A DNA stretch of 64,000 nucleotides from Marinisporobacter sp. (GCA_025210395.1 JAOARV010000026.1:1-64000); one strand, 5' to 3'. Shown: positions 32,946 through 43,548, numbered from the stretch's first letter. The notes: generated by a model from the letters alone, not told the origin. Numbers and translations are program-made.

Positions 32946-34118
32946 TTGAATAAAAAAATAAACCATTTAATCACTTTTATGTTTTTCATGAGTATTTTAG
33001 CCAATACGGCCCATCCAGTTACACCAGAATTAGTAGTTAGCTTGAATATGTCATCTCTTATGTATGGAGTTATGTTTGCTACCATGTCTATAGCTAATTT
33101 TACCATGTCTCCTATTTGGGGAAGCTTATCAGATAAATATAAAAGTAGAAAGCTATTTATATATTTGCCGTCTATAGGATATGGTTTAGCACAAATAGGA
33201 TTTGGTTTTTCCACATCTCCTATAATGATTCTGATCTTTAGAGTTTTTGGTGGTGGATTTGCTGCATCCATATTTACTAATGGTATGGCTTATATTGTGG
33301 ATGAGACAGATCATACAAATAGAAGTAAAGCCATTGTCTATTATACAGCTGTGACAGGATTTGGTGTATCCTTAGGATATTTAGTGGGAGGCTATATTGG
33401 TGCAAATGATTATCACTATGCTTTTATTTTTCAATCATTAGGATTAATTACCCATGCCATCTTAGTTTATTTTCTTTTACCAGAAAGCAATGTGAAGGTT
33501 AAAGATATAAAAACATCAAAGCATTTTATTTTTCAGATAAAGGAAGACCTTAAAAAATATATGCCAACAGCCTTAGGGACTTTACTTTTAGCAGTACTAT
33601 TGACATCCTTTTCGTTTATTGCTTATACGACAGGGATTAATTATTATTTAAAGAAATATTTAAGCTTAAATCCATTACAGATAGGATATTATATGGCATT
33701 TACAGGAATCATAGGGATGCTTGCTAATATTTATTTGACGCCAAAGATTTCTAGAAAATATGGGGATAAGAAATCACTTAAATATGTGTTGTTGATTACG
33801 GGAATTACGCTTATGATTCTTTCAATGATGGAGGATTTATTATCACCTATTTCGATGATTGTATTTTTAATCTTTATATTCTTTATTTCTATGTTTAAGC
33901 CATTACTTCAAACCATGGTGTCTAATTTAAGTAAGGATGAGCATGGGAAGATCATGGGACTTCAAAACTCTGCTAATTCTGTGGGTATGGTTGGAGGATC
34001 TTTATTTGCTGGAACTTTATTAGATATATATCCTAAAGCTCCATTTGTCATGGCAGCTATTATATTTATAGGGTCTTTCTTTATGATTTTGTTGAGTAAG
34101 AAGTTAAAAACTTCATAA
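32946..34118 (+). CDS. MFS transporter
   Basis: A 390-residue major facilitator with 12 predicted helices. The loop 2-3 motif GSLSDKYKSRKLF matches the MFS motif A (GxLaDrxgrk), and the motif FRVFGGGFAASIFTNGMAYI lies in helix 4. I start it at TTG 32946 because TTGAGGTG (32932-32939) is well spaced; GTG 32937 lies inside that site. Sequence style is that of multidrug or sugar efflux proteins (TetA/Bcr group), but substrate is unknown. Its last codons are part of a 30-bp repeat that recurs at 38125. Confidence 0.88.
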   Translation: MNKKINHLITFMFFMSILANTAHPVTPELVVSLNMSSLMYGVMFATMSIANFTMSPIWGSLSDKYKSRKLFIYLPSIGYGLAQIGFGFSTSPIMILIFRVFGGGFAASIFTNGMAYIVDETDHTNRSKAIVYYTAVTGFGVSLGYLVGGYIGANDYHYAFIFQSLGLITHAILVYFLLPESNVKVKDIKTSKHFIFQIKEDLKKYMPTALGTLLLAVLLTSFSFIAYTTGINYYLKKYLSLNPLQIGYYMAFTGIIGMLANIYLTPKISRKYGDKKSLKYVLLITGITLMILSMMEDLLSPISMIVFLIFIFFISMFKPLLQTMVSNLSKDEHGKIMGLQNSANSVGMVGGSLFAGTLLDIYPKAPFVMAAIIFIGSFFMILLSKKLKTS

Positions 34119-34140
34119 AGTATTTAAAAATGATATAGTT
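34111..34140 (+). repeat. 30-bp direct repeat, left copy
   Basis: It begins with the last codons of the MFS gene (CTTCATAAAG) and matches 38125-38154 at 28 of 30 positions. The surface protein gene lies between the copies. Confidence 0.6.
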
Positions 34141-34476
34141 TTTATATAAAAACTTGAAGAGAATTGTTGAGATTTTGTTGAGTGGTGTATTGTATAATAA
34201 AAAGTAACATTCTGAAAAAATGAGGTGACGAATAAAATATTATTAAAAAATTAAATAAATTGATAATCCATATTCATAAAAAATGAACTTTTTTATGAAT
34301 ATGGATGCTTCTCCTATAGGCGATGAAGAGGGAATATAATATCATATCATCTTGGAGCTTTTAATAATGCATTAAATCTAATAATAATATTTACTTGAAA
34401 GGTAGGTGGATTTTGAATGGATTAATATAGATCATACTTTGTAATAATATAGATTTAAATGATAGGAGGAGAAGCA
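34119..34476. other. Gene-free leader of the surface protein gene
   Basis: It holds the rest of the 30-bp repeat, a TATAAT at 34194-34199 with a weak -35, an isolated GAGGTGA with no frame behind it, and the perfect hairpin at 34266-34306. A long leader of this kind may regulate the large surface protein, but no known riboswitch is recognised. Confidence 0.45.
34266..34306. repeat. Perfect 18-bp hairpin
   Basis: ATCCATATTCATAAAAAA and its exact complement enclose the loop TGAAC. The poly-A/T portion is next to the loop, not after the stem, so it is not a typical terminator. Confidence 0.6.
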
Positions 34477-37400
34477 ATGTTAAAAAAGAGGAAAATGAAA
34501 GTAGTGACTTTAGTATTTATATTGATTATAAGTTTAATACTGCCAACTACAATGGGATATGCTGTTGAATCGGAAACTATTGAAATAACTCAAGATACAG
34601 CTGATTTAAAGCAAATACAATCATCAACCTTAAATGTAACAGTGAAAAAGGATGGGAGTTATGGTGCTGTATTAAGAAATCCTGAAAATCCTAATCAACC
34701 TAGAAGTATATTTTTTAATATCAATAAGATAGGGGGTACGAGGTCTGGTACCATACAATTAAGGGGTGATCATCAAGCTTCTTTTGAAAGCTTAACCTCA
34801 CAAGGCTTTAGTGAAGACTTGAGTATGGAAGGTAAAACCATAAAAGTAACAAAAGAAAAGCTAGGAGAAGCTCGGTATACCTTACGCACATCTATTGTAA
34901 ATGCTACTCCAAATGGTTCAGATATGAAGCTTGAAATGAAAATGGAAAACTTAAAATCTACGCCTCAAAATATGGGACTACATCTTTTTTGGGATACTAT
35001 GGTGAACGGACAGGATAGTTCTCCATTTATAGCTATCGAGAATGGTTGGGTAAATTTTTATAATGGCATTTTGGTAACTGCATTTTTTAAAGATACCCCT
35101 CATGTAACAAATGCAGATGCCATAAGCTTTGGTCCTGGTGGTGGTACGAAAATGACTTGGGAAGACCATGCAAAGGTTATAGGGAAAAAGACTCCTGAGG
35201 GAGATGGTTATGCAAATGCATGGTATGACCCTATTGAGGTAGCACCAGGTGATTCAAGAACCGTTTCTTTTATCATAGGTGGTGCCAATGATCAAGGGGC
35301 TGTAATTAGTGAAGACAATATGGGTAGTATTGCTTCAAAAAATTATTCTCCAGGAGAAACCATCTCTCTTACAGGGAAGGTAGAAGATCCAGATGCTATT
35401 GGAAATATTGTGGATGTAATGTGTTCTTTAGGAAATAATAATCCTGTAAAATTAGGAACTTTAGATACTGCATCAGGGGCTAAGACTTATGATTACAACT
35501 ATACATTACCAAGTGATTTAGCACCTGGCTTGCATCCTCTTAAGCTTTGGGTAAGAGATCATCTTTTTGCTGAATCTAATGTCGTTAGTGCAAATATTAA
35601 TATCCCTGCTAATCAAAATCCATCTATATCTATCAATAATCCATCGGAAGATTATTATTACAACTCAGGAAAAATAACCATCTCTGGAAATGCTAGTGAT
35701 GCAGATGATGATGATATGACTATAGCTGCTAGTATTGATGGGAATACGGTAACAGATATTGTATATGGTGGAGATGGAAACTGGACGTTAGAGTGGGATA
35801 TAGATGCTTTAGATATTTCAGATGCTACATATACAGATATTTTAGTTAGTGCAGATGATGGTAATTCCGGAACAGGTACAGATATTTATACAGGGGATTT
35901 GATATTGGATACCATAAAACCATCAGGAAATATCAGTACAGACATATCTTCTTATACGAAGGGAAAAGTAAAACTAACCCTTACAGTATCTGATGATGGA
36001 AGTGGTGTAAGAAAAGTAAAGCGCCCAGATAATCAGTGGGTTGTAAGACTCTTATCAGGAGAAAGTCAATCGGATGTAGTATCTGGTGCTGTATATGAAG
36101 CGGTTTATTCACCTATAGACCAAGTAGAATATACTGTATCACAAAATGGTGAATATGCTTTCTTTGTAGAAGATTTTGCTGGAAATCAAAATAAAATAGC
36201 ATTAAATATAAGCAATATAGACAAATCAATACCAACAGCTGACTTTACATTAAGTACAGATGACTGGACGAATGAAACCGTTACAATTCATGTATATGGA
36301 GTAGACAACGGACAAAGTGGTATAAAGAGAATCAAACTTCCAAATAACACATGGGTTAGTGGCCATGAAACATCTTATAATGTTTCAGAAAATGGAACCT
36401 ATAACTTTGTAGTAGAAAATAATGTAGGAAATCAAAATACGGTGAGTACTTCTGTAACAAATATAGATCAATCTACACCAACAGCTAAATTTACACTAAG
36501 CACAGAGAATTGGACGAATGAAGAAGTTACAATTCATGTAGATGGAGTAGACAACGGACAAAGTGGTATAAAGAGAATCAAACTTCCAAACAATACATGG
36601 GTTAGTGGAGATAAGGCATCTTATAATGTTTCAGAAAATGGAACGTATAAGTTTGTAGTAGAAAACAATGCAGGAAACCAAAATACGGTGAGTACTTCTG
36701 TAAAAAATATCGATAAAGTAGCTCCTAGTAAGCCTGTCATTGAAAGAACACCAGATGTAAATGATTATAGAGGAATCTATGTGATTAAAATAACAGGTGG
36801 TGAAGACAAATCTTCAGGGGTAAAAGAAACACAATACCGATTAAGTGGAGCAACTGAAAAGGCTTGGACAAAATATGAAAGTCCAATAGAAATCACTACT
36901 ATAGGAAAAACAACTATTGAAGCAAAAACAATGGATCAAGTAGGAAATGAGAGTGAAATAGTTACAATAGGTGTAAATGTTATGAAAAAGAGTAGCAGTT
37001 CAGGTGGTGGAAGTTCTTCTTCATTAAAAGATGTAGATGGGGATATAGAAGTAGATAAAACAAGCAAAAATCCTGCACCAACAATCAATTTAAGTGAAGA
37101 TAGAGATGGAAACGCACCTGTATCATTAAAAACAGTAAAAGAAATGAAAGAAGCAAATAAAACCATATTAGTAGAAAACAATGGTGTAAAAATAGGCTTT
37201 AAGCCAGATTCTATCCAAGCAACTGTCATCAAAGAAGAACTAGAAAAAGAACTGGATCAAAAATTAGCTTATGAAAATGTAAAACTTATATTAGGAGCTA
37301 AGGAAATATCAAGTTCAGAAAAAGAACAGATCATAAGAAAAGCAAACTTAGGACAAGCCACAGGGCTATTCCAAGTTGGAGGAAAAGTATTTGATCTAAC

Positions 37401-38016
37401 AGCGAAAGTAGTAAAAGAAAAAAATGGAACAAAGACAGAAGAAAAAATCAAGCATTTTAATGAACCAGTAGAAGTAACAATAGATTTAAAAGGATCAAAT
37501 TTAACTCAAAAAAATATAGAAAAATTAACAGCAGTAAGATACGAAAAAGATGAAAAAGGAAATGTTAAACCAATCAAATTAGGTGGAAGATATGATTCAA
37601 AAGCAAAAACATTTACATTCTATACAGATACTTTTAGTTTATATAGCATTGTAAGGGCAGACGATATGCTAGAAATAGACTTAAATATTGGAAAGACAGA
37701 AGCTACGGTAAATAAAGAAATAAAAGAAAATGATGTAGCACCAAAGATCATTAACAATAGAACAATGGTACCCGTAAGATTTATTGCAGAAAATATGGGA
37801 GCAGATGTTGCTTGGGATAAAGAAACTAGAGAAGTAACGATAGAATTAGATGGACTGACTATGAGTATGATCATCGATGAAGAAATTGAAGAATTTGATG
37901 CAGCACCGATGATTATTGATGGAAGAACATTAGTACCGATAAGATATGTATCGGAAAAATTAGGAGCTTATGTAATATGGTTCCCAACAGATAAAAAAGT
38001 TCGAATTGTAAAATAA
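34477..38016 (+). CDS. Large secreted surface protein with Ig-like repeats and stalk domain
   Basis: A 1179-residue exported protein. Signal peptide residues 1-27 (VTLVFILIISLILPTTMGYA). A beta-rich N-terminal domain runs to about 290. Cadherin/Ig-like modules follow: NPSISINNP at about 387, three modules of about 82 residues of which two (584-665, 666-747) are near-identical, and a further KPVIERTPD module. A serine/glycine linker near 848 precedes a helical region. At the C-terminus two repeats (IINNRTMVPVRFIAENMGA and MIIDGRTLVPIRYVSEKLGA) form the copper amine oxidase N-terminal-like stalk domain that Clostridia use in wall proteins. AGGAGGAG sets ATG 34477. It probably binds the wall or acts as an adhesin; no sortase signal. 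Confidence 0.85.
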   Translation: MLKKRKMKVVTLVFILIISLILPTTMGYAVESETIEITQDTADLKQIQSSTLNVTVKKDGSYGAVLRNPENPNQPRSIFFNINKIGGTRSGTIQLRGDHQASFESLTSQGFSEDLSMEGKTIKVTKEKLGEARYTLRTSIVNATPNGSDMKLEMKMENLKSTPQNMGLHLFWDTMVNGQDSSPFIAIENGWVNFYNGILVTAFFKDTPHVTNADAISFGPGGGTKMTWEDHAKVIGKKTPEGDGYANAWYDPIEVAPGDSRTVSFIIGGANDQGAVISEDNMGSIASKNYSPGETISLTGKVEDPDAIGNIVDVMCSLGNNNPVKLGTLDTASGAKTYDYNYTLPSDLAPGLHPLKLWVRDHLFAESNVVSANINIPANQNPSISINNPSEDYYYNSGKITISGNASDADDDDMTIAASIDGNTVTDIVYGGDGNWTLEWDIDALDISDATYTDILVSADDGNSGTGTDIYTGDLILDTIKPSGNISTDISSYTKGKVKLTLTVSDDGSGVRKVKRPDNQWVVRLLSGESQSDVVSGAVYEAVYSPIDQVEYTVSQNGEYAFFVEDFAGNQNKIALNISNIDKSIPTADFTLSTDDWTNETVTIHVYGVDNGQSGIKRIKLPNNTWVSGHETSYNVSENGTYNFVVENNVGNQNTVSTSVTNIDQSTPTAKFTLSTENWTNEEVTIHVDGVDNGQSGIKRIKLPNNTWVSGDKASYNVSENGTYKFVVENNAGNQNTVSTSVKNIDKVAPSKPVIERTPDVNDYRGIYVIKITGGEDKSSGVKETQYRLSGATEKAWTKYESPIEITTIGKTTIEAKTMDQVGNESEIVTIGVNVMKKSSSSGGGSSSSLKDVDGDIEVDKTSKNPAPTINLSEDRDGNAPVSLKTVKEMKEANKTILVENNGVKIGFKPDSIQATVIKEELEKELDQKLAYENVKLILGAKEISSSEKEQIIRKANLGQATGLFQVGGKVFDLTAKVVKEKNGTKTEEKIKHFNEPVEVTIDLKGSNLTQKNIEKLTAVRYEKDEKGNVKPIKLGGRYDSKAKTFTFYTDTFSLYSIVRADDMLEIDLNIGKTEATVNKEIKENDVAPKIINNRTMVPVRFIAENMGADVAWDKETREVTIELDGLTMSMIIDEEIEEFDAAPMIIDGRTLVPIRYVSEKLGAYVIWFPTDKKVRIVK
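36226..36717 (+). repeat. Two tandem 246-bp repeats inside the surface protein gene
   Basis: Units 36226-36471 and 36472-36717 encode 82 residues each and are nearly identical over long stretches (GTAGACAACGGACAAAGTGG and the following about 50 bases). A third, diverged unit lies just upstream. Such repeats can expand or shrink by recombination. Confidence 0.8.
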
Positions 38017-38035
38017 TAGTGAATTCAATAAAAAT

Positions 38036-38072
38036 AAAAGGTGCAGTTATAAAAATTAACTGTACTTTTTAT
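38036..38072 (+). terminator. Terminator of the surface protein gene
   Basis: AAAAGGTGCAGTTA pairs with TAACTGTACTTTT, followed by T residues. Confidence 0.75.
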
Positions 38073-38492
38073 TATAGTAGCAACTATAGATGTTTTAATG
38101 ACTTTATTAAGGAAAACTTGAAGACCTCATAAAGTATTTAAAAATGGTATAGTTATTAATCAAATAGTAACTACTCAATAAATTATTTAAGAATCCTATA
38201 GGTTTGGATGTTAAAATAGTTGAAAAATCAGAAAAATAATTGTAAAAAATTCAATTATACGTCTAAATTTATAAAATTTACAGATATGCTTATTCTCTGA
38301 ATGAAGTTATATGCAGGTTTTCTATTGTATTTTCCTGTGATTATTTATTATTCATGATTATTTCTTTTTTTGGATAACATCTTGCATAGCATATAAAAGT
38401 ATGATGGTAGATTGATCAAGGGAGACGGTTGGAAATATACAAATTTATTTACTTTAAAACAAATGATTATCAAAATAGAAGGAGGTAAACAA
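38073..38492. other. Gene-free stretch before the chemoreceptor
   Basis: It contains the right copy of the 30-bp repeat and AT-rich sequence with no convincing frame. The ribosome binding site of the chemoreceptor (AAGGAGGT, 38480-38487) lies at its end. No riboswitch motif is recognised. Confidence 0.45.
38125..38154 (+). repeat. 30-bp direct repeat, right copy
   Basis: Partner of 34111-34140; the preceding bases also resemble the 3' end of the MFS gene in part. Confidence 0.6.
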
Positions 38493-40598
38493 ATGTTGCA
38501 ATTTAAAAGTTTGAGAACAAAATTTGTAGTTATAATAGGATTATTTATTTTTATAACCTCTGCGATCTCCATGTCTTTTACAGCGAGTAACAACAATACT
38601 CTAATAAAAGAAAAATCCTTTGAAGAGGCCAAGGTCACAGCGACATACTATAGCCTATCTCTTTCTTCTGAATTAAACAATTCTATGGGTATTGCCCGAA
38701 CACTCACGAATACAATTGAAGCACTATACAAAGAAGGCGATATCAATCGAGAAAGAATGAATACTATTTTAAAGGATATACTTGGGAAAAATGATAAGCT
38801 ATTAGCTATTTGGTCTTGCTGGGAACCTAATGCTTTAGATGGAAAAGATATTGAATATATAAATAAAATGGGACATGATGAAACCGGTAGATTTGTTCCC
38901 TATTGGAGTAGAAGCAATGGAAAGATTACAGTAACCTCTCTTGTTGATTATGAAGTACAAGGAAGTGGAGATTATTACCTTTTATCTAAAACTACACAAA
39001 AAGAAACAATAACTAATCCTTATCTATATCCTGTAGGAGATAAGGAAATGTTGATAACTAGCTTAGTTGTTCCTATTATGAATGAAGGGAAATTTTTAGG
39101 AGCAGTAGGGATAGATGTTTCCTTAGAGAGTCTTCAAAAAGAGGTTGCTAACATTAAAGTTTATGATACAGGCTATGGTACATTGATTGCGAATAATGGT
39201 ACATATGTAGCACATAAAAATTCTGATCATTTAGGTGAAGATATTGGTGATACAAAAGAAAGAATGGAAGCAAAGGAAGCTATCAAACAAGGAAAATTTC
39301 ATGAAACTAGATTAGTTTCTAATGCTACAGGGGAAGAGGTTTATAGAGCTTTTGTTCCAATAAATATAGGAAAAGCAACAACCCCTTGGTCATTTGCTTT
39401 AAGTATTCCAGTCAATAGAATGATAGAAGAGTCTAATCGAGTAAGAAATTATTCTTTTATGATAGGACTATTTTCTATGATCCTTATACAATTTATCATA
39501 TTTTTTATGTCAGGAAAAATCGTAAAACCCCTTAAGGATACTACTGCTATGTTAAAAGATATTTCACAAGGGGATGGGGATTTAACGAAACGATTATCTG
39601 TTTATAGTAAGGATGAAGTGGGTGAATTAGCAGAGTATTTTAATCTCTTTGTAGATAAAATACAAGAGTTAGTAGCTCAAGTAAAAGAAAATGCAAATGT
39701 TTTAGCAACATCTTCTAGTAGTATTGCTATTTCAATCAATCAAGCTAATCAAGGTATAGAAGATATGGCAAAGGAAATAGTGGGTATATCTGATGGTTCT
39801 CAGAATAATGCCAGTATAGTAGAAGAAACAACTGCAAGTATTGAGGAAATGGCAAGTAGCTCTGAAATCATTTCTCAAAAAACAAATGAGACCTTTCAAA
39901 GTAGCAAACATGTTTTAAATACTGTACAGGTAGGAGCAGAAAATATAAAAGAGGTGGTAAGGGCAAATCATAGTGTAAAAGTTGCATCGAGTCAAGTTTT
40001 TGAAGCCATAACAGGATTAAAGGCTTCATCTGATGAAATAGGTGAAATCGTTTCTATTATTACCAATATTGCTGAGCAAACAAATCTTTTAGCATTAAAT
40101 GCAGCGATAGAAGCAGCTAGAGCAGGAGAACATGGAAAAGGTTTTGCAGTTGTAGCAGAAGAAGTTAGAAAATTAGCAGAAGAAAGTAAAGCATCTGCTG
40201 CGCAAATAAGCTTAGTGATAGGTGAAATACAAACAAAAGCAGCCCATGCAAATGAGTCTATTGAAGAAGGGCAAAAGATTGTGCGCATAAGTGCTGAGAA
40301 ATCCAATAAAATTGATGAACAGTTTAAAGATATTGTAGAAGCTATAAAACAAATTAATAGGAAAGTAGAAAGGATATCTCATTCATCAGAGCAACAAGCA
40401 CAAGTAGCGGAAGAAATGGCAAATGCAATGGATGAAATATCAGTATCAACACAAGATGCAGCCAGCGCAGTCCAACAGATCAATAGTGTTATGGAAGAAC
40501 AGACAAATTCATTTGAAGCTGTTAGTGCTAGTGTAGAAGAATTAAAAAATATTACCCATGCATTAAAATATAAAACAGATCTGTTCAAAGTAGAATAA
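38493..40598 (+). CDS. Methyl-accepting chemotaxis protein (dCache sensor)
   Basis: A 701-residue chemoreceptor: TM1 about 9-28, a dCache-type ligand domain about 30-310 (the pocket strand [13 protein letters not shown] and the signature VPYWSR region are typical), TM2 about 320-342, HAMP to about 396, then a long signalling coiled coil with the conserved hairpin tip [27 protein letters not shown] sets ATG 38493 over earlier in-frame starts. dCache receptors usually bind amino acids or other small organic ligands outside the cell. It implies flagellar chemotaxis in this organism. Monocistronic. Confidence 0.92.
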   Translation: MLQFKSLRTKFVVIIGLFIFITSAISMSFTASNNNTLIKEKSFEEAKVTATYYSLSLSSELNNSMGIARTLTNTIEALYKEGDINRERMNTILKDILGKNDKLLAIWSCWEPNALDGKDIEYINKMGHDETGRFVPYWSRSNGKITVTSLVDYEVQGSGDYYLLSKTTQKETITNPYLYPVGDKEMLITSLVVPIMNEGKFLGAVGIDVSLESLQKEVANIKVYDTGYGTLIANNGTYVAHKNSDHLGEDIGDTKERMEAKEAIKQGKFHETRLVSNATGEEVYRAFVPINIGKATTPWSFALSIPVNRMIEESNRVRNYSFMIGLFSMILIQFIIFFMSGKIVKPLKDTTAMLKDISQGDGDLTKRLSVYSKDEVGELAEYFNLFVDKIQELVAQVKENANVLATSSSSIAISINQANQGIEDMAKEIVGISDGSQNNASIVEETTASIEEMASSSEIISQKTNETFQSSKHVLNTVQVGAENIKEVVRANHSVKVASSQVFEAITGLKASSDEIGEIVSIITNIAEQTNLLALNAAIEAARAGEHGKGFAVVAEEVRKLAEESKASAAQISLVIGEIQTKAAHANESIEEGQKIVRISAEKSNKIDEQFKDIVEAIKQINRKVERISHSSEQQAQVAEEMANAMDEISVSTQDAASAVQQINSVMEEQTNSFEAVSASVEELKNITHALKYKTDLFKVE

Positions 40599-40921
40599 AA
40601 AATGATGATTACAGCTAGTGGAGTAGAATTTATTTTTATTTATGATTTTTAAAAGGAATTGAATATAGTTAAATAAGTTAACTAGCAATGAGCTTATAGC
40701 TTTGCTAGCTATATATTTAATTTATGGTGATGGGCAACATAGAGAAGCTAGCTTGAAATGATATTTCAAGCTAGCTTTTCAGTTTAATCTATTGAAAAGT
40801 ATAAAGTCTTTTAAGAAATTGTGATATGATAAATAAAAATAATTCATTGAAGAAGAGTAAAATAGCATAAACAAGGTAATAAATGGAATAACTGAAGGAT
40901 AAAAAAGAGAGGATTTTTTTT
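40599..40921. other. Gene-free stretch before the Wadjet operon
   Basis: Two hairpins occur: CTAGCAA/TTGCTAG (40683-40709) and the strong terminator at 40745-40780. Both use the GCTAGC core. The remaining 140 bp is the Wadjet leader, ending in GAGAGGA as ribosome binding site. The promoter is not clear; TATGAT near 40836 is a possible -10. Confidence 0.5.
40745..40780 (+). terminator. Terminator upstream of jetA
   Basis: AAGCTAGCTTGAAAT is followed, after a GAT loop, by its exact 15-base complement and TTTT. Confidence 0.85.
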
Positions 40922-42409
40922 ATGAAATTCAATACAAGGGTAAAAGCTCAGATTGATGAAGCTAGATATTTAGCAACGGAAAATACATGGAGATATAGAA
41001 GTATTATTCGGTGTATGTATAAGTGTTATGAAAGAATGAAATATGGATTTTATAAAGAGGAAATTTACGAAATGCTAAAAAAGTATGAAGAATTTGATGA
41101 TTATTCAGAGGAGTATTTGAAAAACGATTTAGATAGTTTAGTGAGTTGGAGGAATTTAATTGCTGTTGCAGATACGACAAAGGTAAGGACAGTAGATGAA
41201 TTTAAAAATAGAACCTTTAGCTATCAGCTTGCTCCTTATACCATTGAAATAGAAAGAATGTTATTAAATCTTGAAAATATGATAGTAGAAAATAATGCAT
41301 CTCTTGAAGGAAAGCTGGTAGAAAGATTTAAACAACTCCTTGAAAAATATGAAGGGATTACTTTAAAAGAAAATCGAGATATATATGAATGGTGGAAAAC
41401 TTTAAATAAAAGCTTTAAAGAGTTAAATGAAAATTATCAGGATTATATCAGTCGCTTTTATTCCCCTAAGACAGAGGAATTGATGAAAACTACGGAATTT
41501 TTAATGTTTAAAGAAAGCTTTGTTCTTTATCTTAGAGATTTCATCAGAGAGCTACAGATCAATAGTGTTGTGATCAAAAATTTGTTAAGGGAAATACATG
41601 ATGAAGATATCAAAAAAATCATTGATCGCGTTTTAGCCCATGAAAAAACTATTCCAAATATGGAAAACAATATAAAGGACGAGGAATTTATAGAAATCAA
41701 TCAAGGAAGATTTCAAAGCATCAAGGAGTGGTTTTTGACACATAGGGGAAAAGAACCTCTTATTGAGCAATTGATTGATAATACAAATCATATTATCAGA
41801 AAAATCACAAGATTCGCTTCTCAGATTGCAGATAAAAGAAATAATAGTGCCAATAGAAAAGAAGAATATAGAAAAATTGCAAGGCTGTTTAATGATTGTA
41901 AAGATATGGAGGAAGCAGGGAAATTATCTTCTTTGGTATTTGGCGTGTTTCATACGCAGCATATAAAGGGAAATGAAACAAGGATTACAGAGAGTATCAA
42001 TAGCAGTATTTATGATGAAAGACCTACAGAGATTACAACAAAGCCAAGAGTTCGAACGTATAGAGAAAAAATTATTAAAAATCCTATTGTAGATAAAAGA
42101 GCTAAAAAAGAGGAAAAGCTTAAAAGGATTTTAGAAAAAAGAAAAATGGAAAAGGAATTGATGGAAAAGTTTATTTTAAATGACAAAATTGATTTTGCAA
42201 AATTACCAGAGCTTACCCAAAAGGATAGAGGGGTATTGCTTAGATGGATTTCGAAGGGGAAAAGCCCTAAGAGAGTTTGGGGGAAGACGGAGTTTGGTAG
42301 GGAGTATCGTGTGATTATACCAGATCATAAGGAAACGATAAAGATCAATTGTGAAGATGGATTTTTTACGATGCCCCATTATAAGATTGAATTTAAGAAA
42401 GAGGAGTAA
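40922..42409 (+). CDS. jetA: Wadjet type II JetA (DUF2397, kleisin-like subunit)
   Basis: A 495-residue protein of the TIGR02677/DUF2397 family. The N-terminal region (TENTWRYRSIIRCMYKCYERMKYGFYKEEIYEML) followed by LDSLVSWRNLIAVADTTKVRTVDEF and FSYQLAPYTIEIERML is the family hallmark. The middle is a long helical region and the C-terminus a basic linker (KRAKKEEKLKRILEKRKMEKEL). In Wadjet, JetA is the kleisin that bridges the SMC heads. GAGAGGA lies 9 nt before ATG 40922. It starts a four-gene operon in the canonical order A-B-C-D with 2-nt and overlapping junctions. Confidence 0.9.
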   Translation: MKFNTRVKAQIDEARYLATENTWRYRSIIRCMYKCYERMKYGFYKEEIYEMLKKYEEFDDYSEEYLKNDLDSLVSWRNLIAVADTTKVRTVDEFKNRTFSYQLAPYTIEIERMLLNLENMIVENNASLEGKLVERFKQLLEKYEGITLKENRDIYEWWKTLNKSFKELNENYQDYISRFYSPKTEELMKTTEFLMFKESFVLYLRDFIRELQINSVVIKNLLREIHDEDIKKIIDRVLAHEKTIPNMENNIKDEEFIEINQGRFQSIKEWFLTHRGKEPLIEQLIDNTNHIIRKITRFASQIADKRNNSANRKEEYRKIARLFNDCKDMEEAGKLSSLVFGVFHTQHIKGNETRITESINSSIYDERPTEITTKPRVRTYREKIIKNPIVDKRAKKEEKLKRILEKRKMEKELMEKFILNDKIDFAKLPELTQKDRGVLLRWISKGKSPKRVWGKTEFGREYRVIIPDHKETIKINCEDGFFTMPHYKIEFKKEE

Positions 42410-42411
42410 AA

Positions 42412-43548
42412 ATGGAGGAACTGAAAAAATTATTAGAAAACTATTTTATTGTAAAAGACAAGGACAAAGAGCTTTATTATGGGATAAAAGATCATTATAA
42501 AAATTTTAAGACATTTATTCGGGACAAGCTAGGATATGAGCTTTTGATGAGAGGAGATTTTATCAAGCTTGAAAAGCGACCGGGAATACCTGAGGGATGG
42601 ATGGGGATTGATGAATTTGATCAGATCAGAGAATATATATTTTTCATGCTGCTTTTAATATTTTTGGAGGATAAAAATAAGGAAGAACAATTTTTATTGT
42701 CTCATGTAACAGAATTTATTGCTGCAAATAGTATAGGTGAAAAGGTAGATTGGACAGATTATCAAACAAGAAGATCCCTTATAAAGGTCATGAAGTTTGC
42801 TATTAGTCAAAATATTATCCTTATTAATGATGGAGAAGAAAATGAGTTTACAAAGGATAACTCTACAGAAGTGTTGTATGAGAGTACAGGGCTTTCTAAA
42901 TATATGGTAAGGAATTTTTCTATAGATATTATGAGGTGTAAAAGCTATAAGGATTTAGAAGAAGATCATGGAGAATTTATAGATAAAGAAAGAGGATTTT
43001 TGAGAAAAAATAGAGTGTATAGGAGATTGATGCTTTCTCCTATTGTTTATAATGAGGGTGCAGAAGACGAAGATTATGGTTATATTAAAAACTATAGAAA
43101 TATTATAGAAGAAGATTTTAGGAAATATTTAAACTGGTCTTTACATGTCCATCGAAATGGTGCTTTAGCTATTTTACGAGAAGGAGATCGATTCAAAAAA
43201 TCATTTCCTTCATCCCTTGGTATAAGTGATGTAGTACTTCATTTGAATAAAAGTATCTTTGATAGGGTGAAGGATGGAAAGCTCCATAGAAAGACAAATG
43301 ATGTAATCAATATGACTAAGGAAGAATTCAAGGAGATGGTAAAGGATTTAAAAGAAGAAATGGGACAGGGTTGGAGCAAGGAATATAGAGAACGCAGTTT
43401 AGAAAGATTAACAAAGGATCTCTTAGAATATATGAAAAGCTTTTGTATGGTTCATATAGATACAGAAATTCATATATATCCATTAGTGGGAAAAATCATA
43501 GGAGATTATCCCTCTGATTATGCAGGAGGTAAAAAGAATGGAAAATAG
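42412..43548 (+). CDS. jetB: Wadjet type II JetB (DUF2398, KITE subunit)
   Basis: A 378-residue protein of the TIGR02678/DUF2398 family, the winged-helix (KITE-type) subunit that binds the kleisin. Recognisable blocks are LEKRPGIPEGWMGIDEFDQIREYIFFMLLLIFLEDK near residue 60 and VYRRLMLSPIVYNEG near 200. The gene starts 2 nt after jetA with AAGAGGAGT as ribosome binding site and overlaps jetC by 11 nt. Length is normal for the family. Confidence 0.9.
   Translation: MEELKKLLENYFIVKDKDKELYYGIKDHYKNFKTFIRDKLGYELLMRGDFIKLEKRPGIPEGWMGIDEFDQIREYIFFMLLLIFLEDKNKEEQFLLSHVTEFIAANSIGEKVDWTDYQTRRSLIKVMKFAISQNIILINDGEENEFTKDNSTEVLYESTGLSKYMVRNFSIDIMRCKSYKDLEEDHGEFIDKERGFLRKNRVYRRLMLSPIVYNEGAEDEDYGYIKNYRNIIEEDFRKYLNWSLHVHRNGALAILREGDRFKKSFPSSLGISDVVLHLNKSIFDRVKDGKLHRKTNDVINMTKEEFKEMVKDLKEEMGQGWSKEYRERSLERLTKDLLEYMKSFCMVHIDTEIHIYPLVGKIIGDYPSDYAGGKKNGK

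Noticed and set aside
36226-36717. CRISPR-like or other noncoding repeats
   Set aside because: The repeats are in-frame protein modules of 82 codons without spacers.
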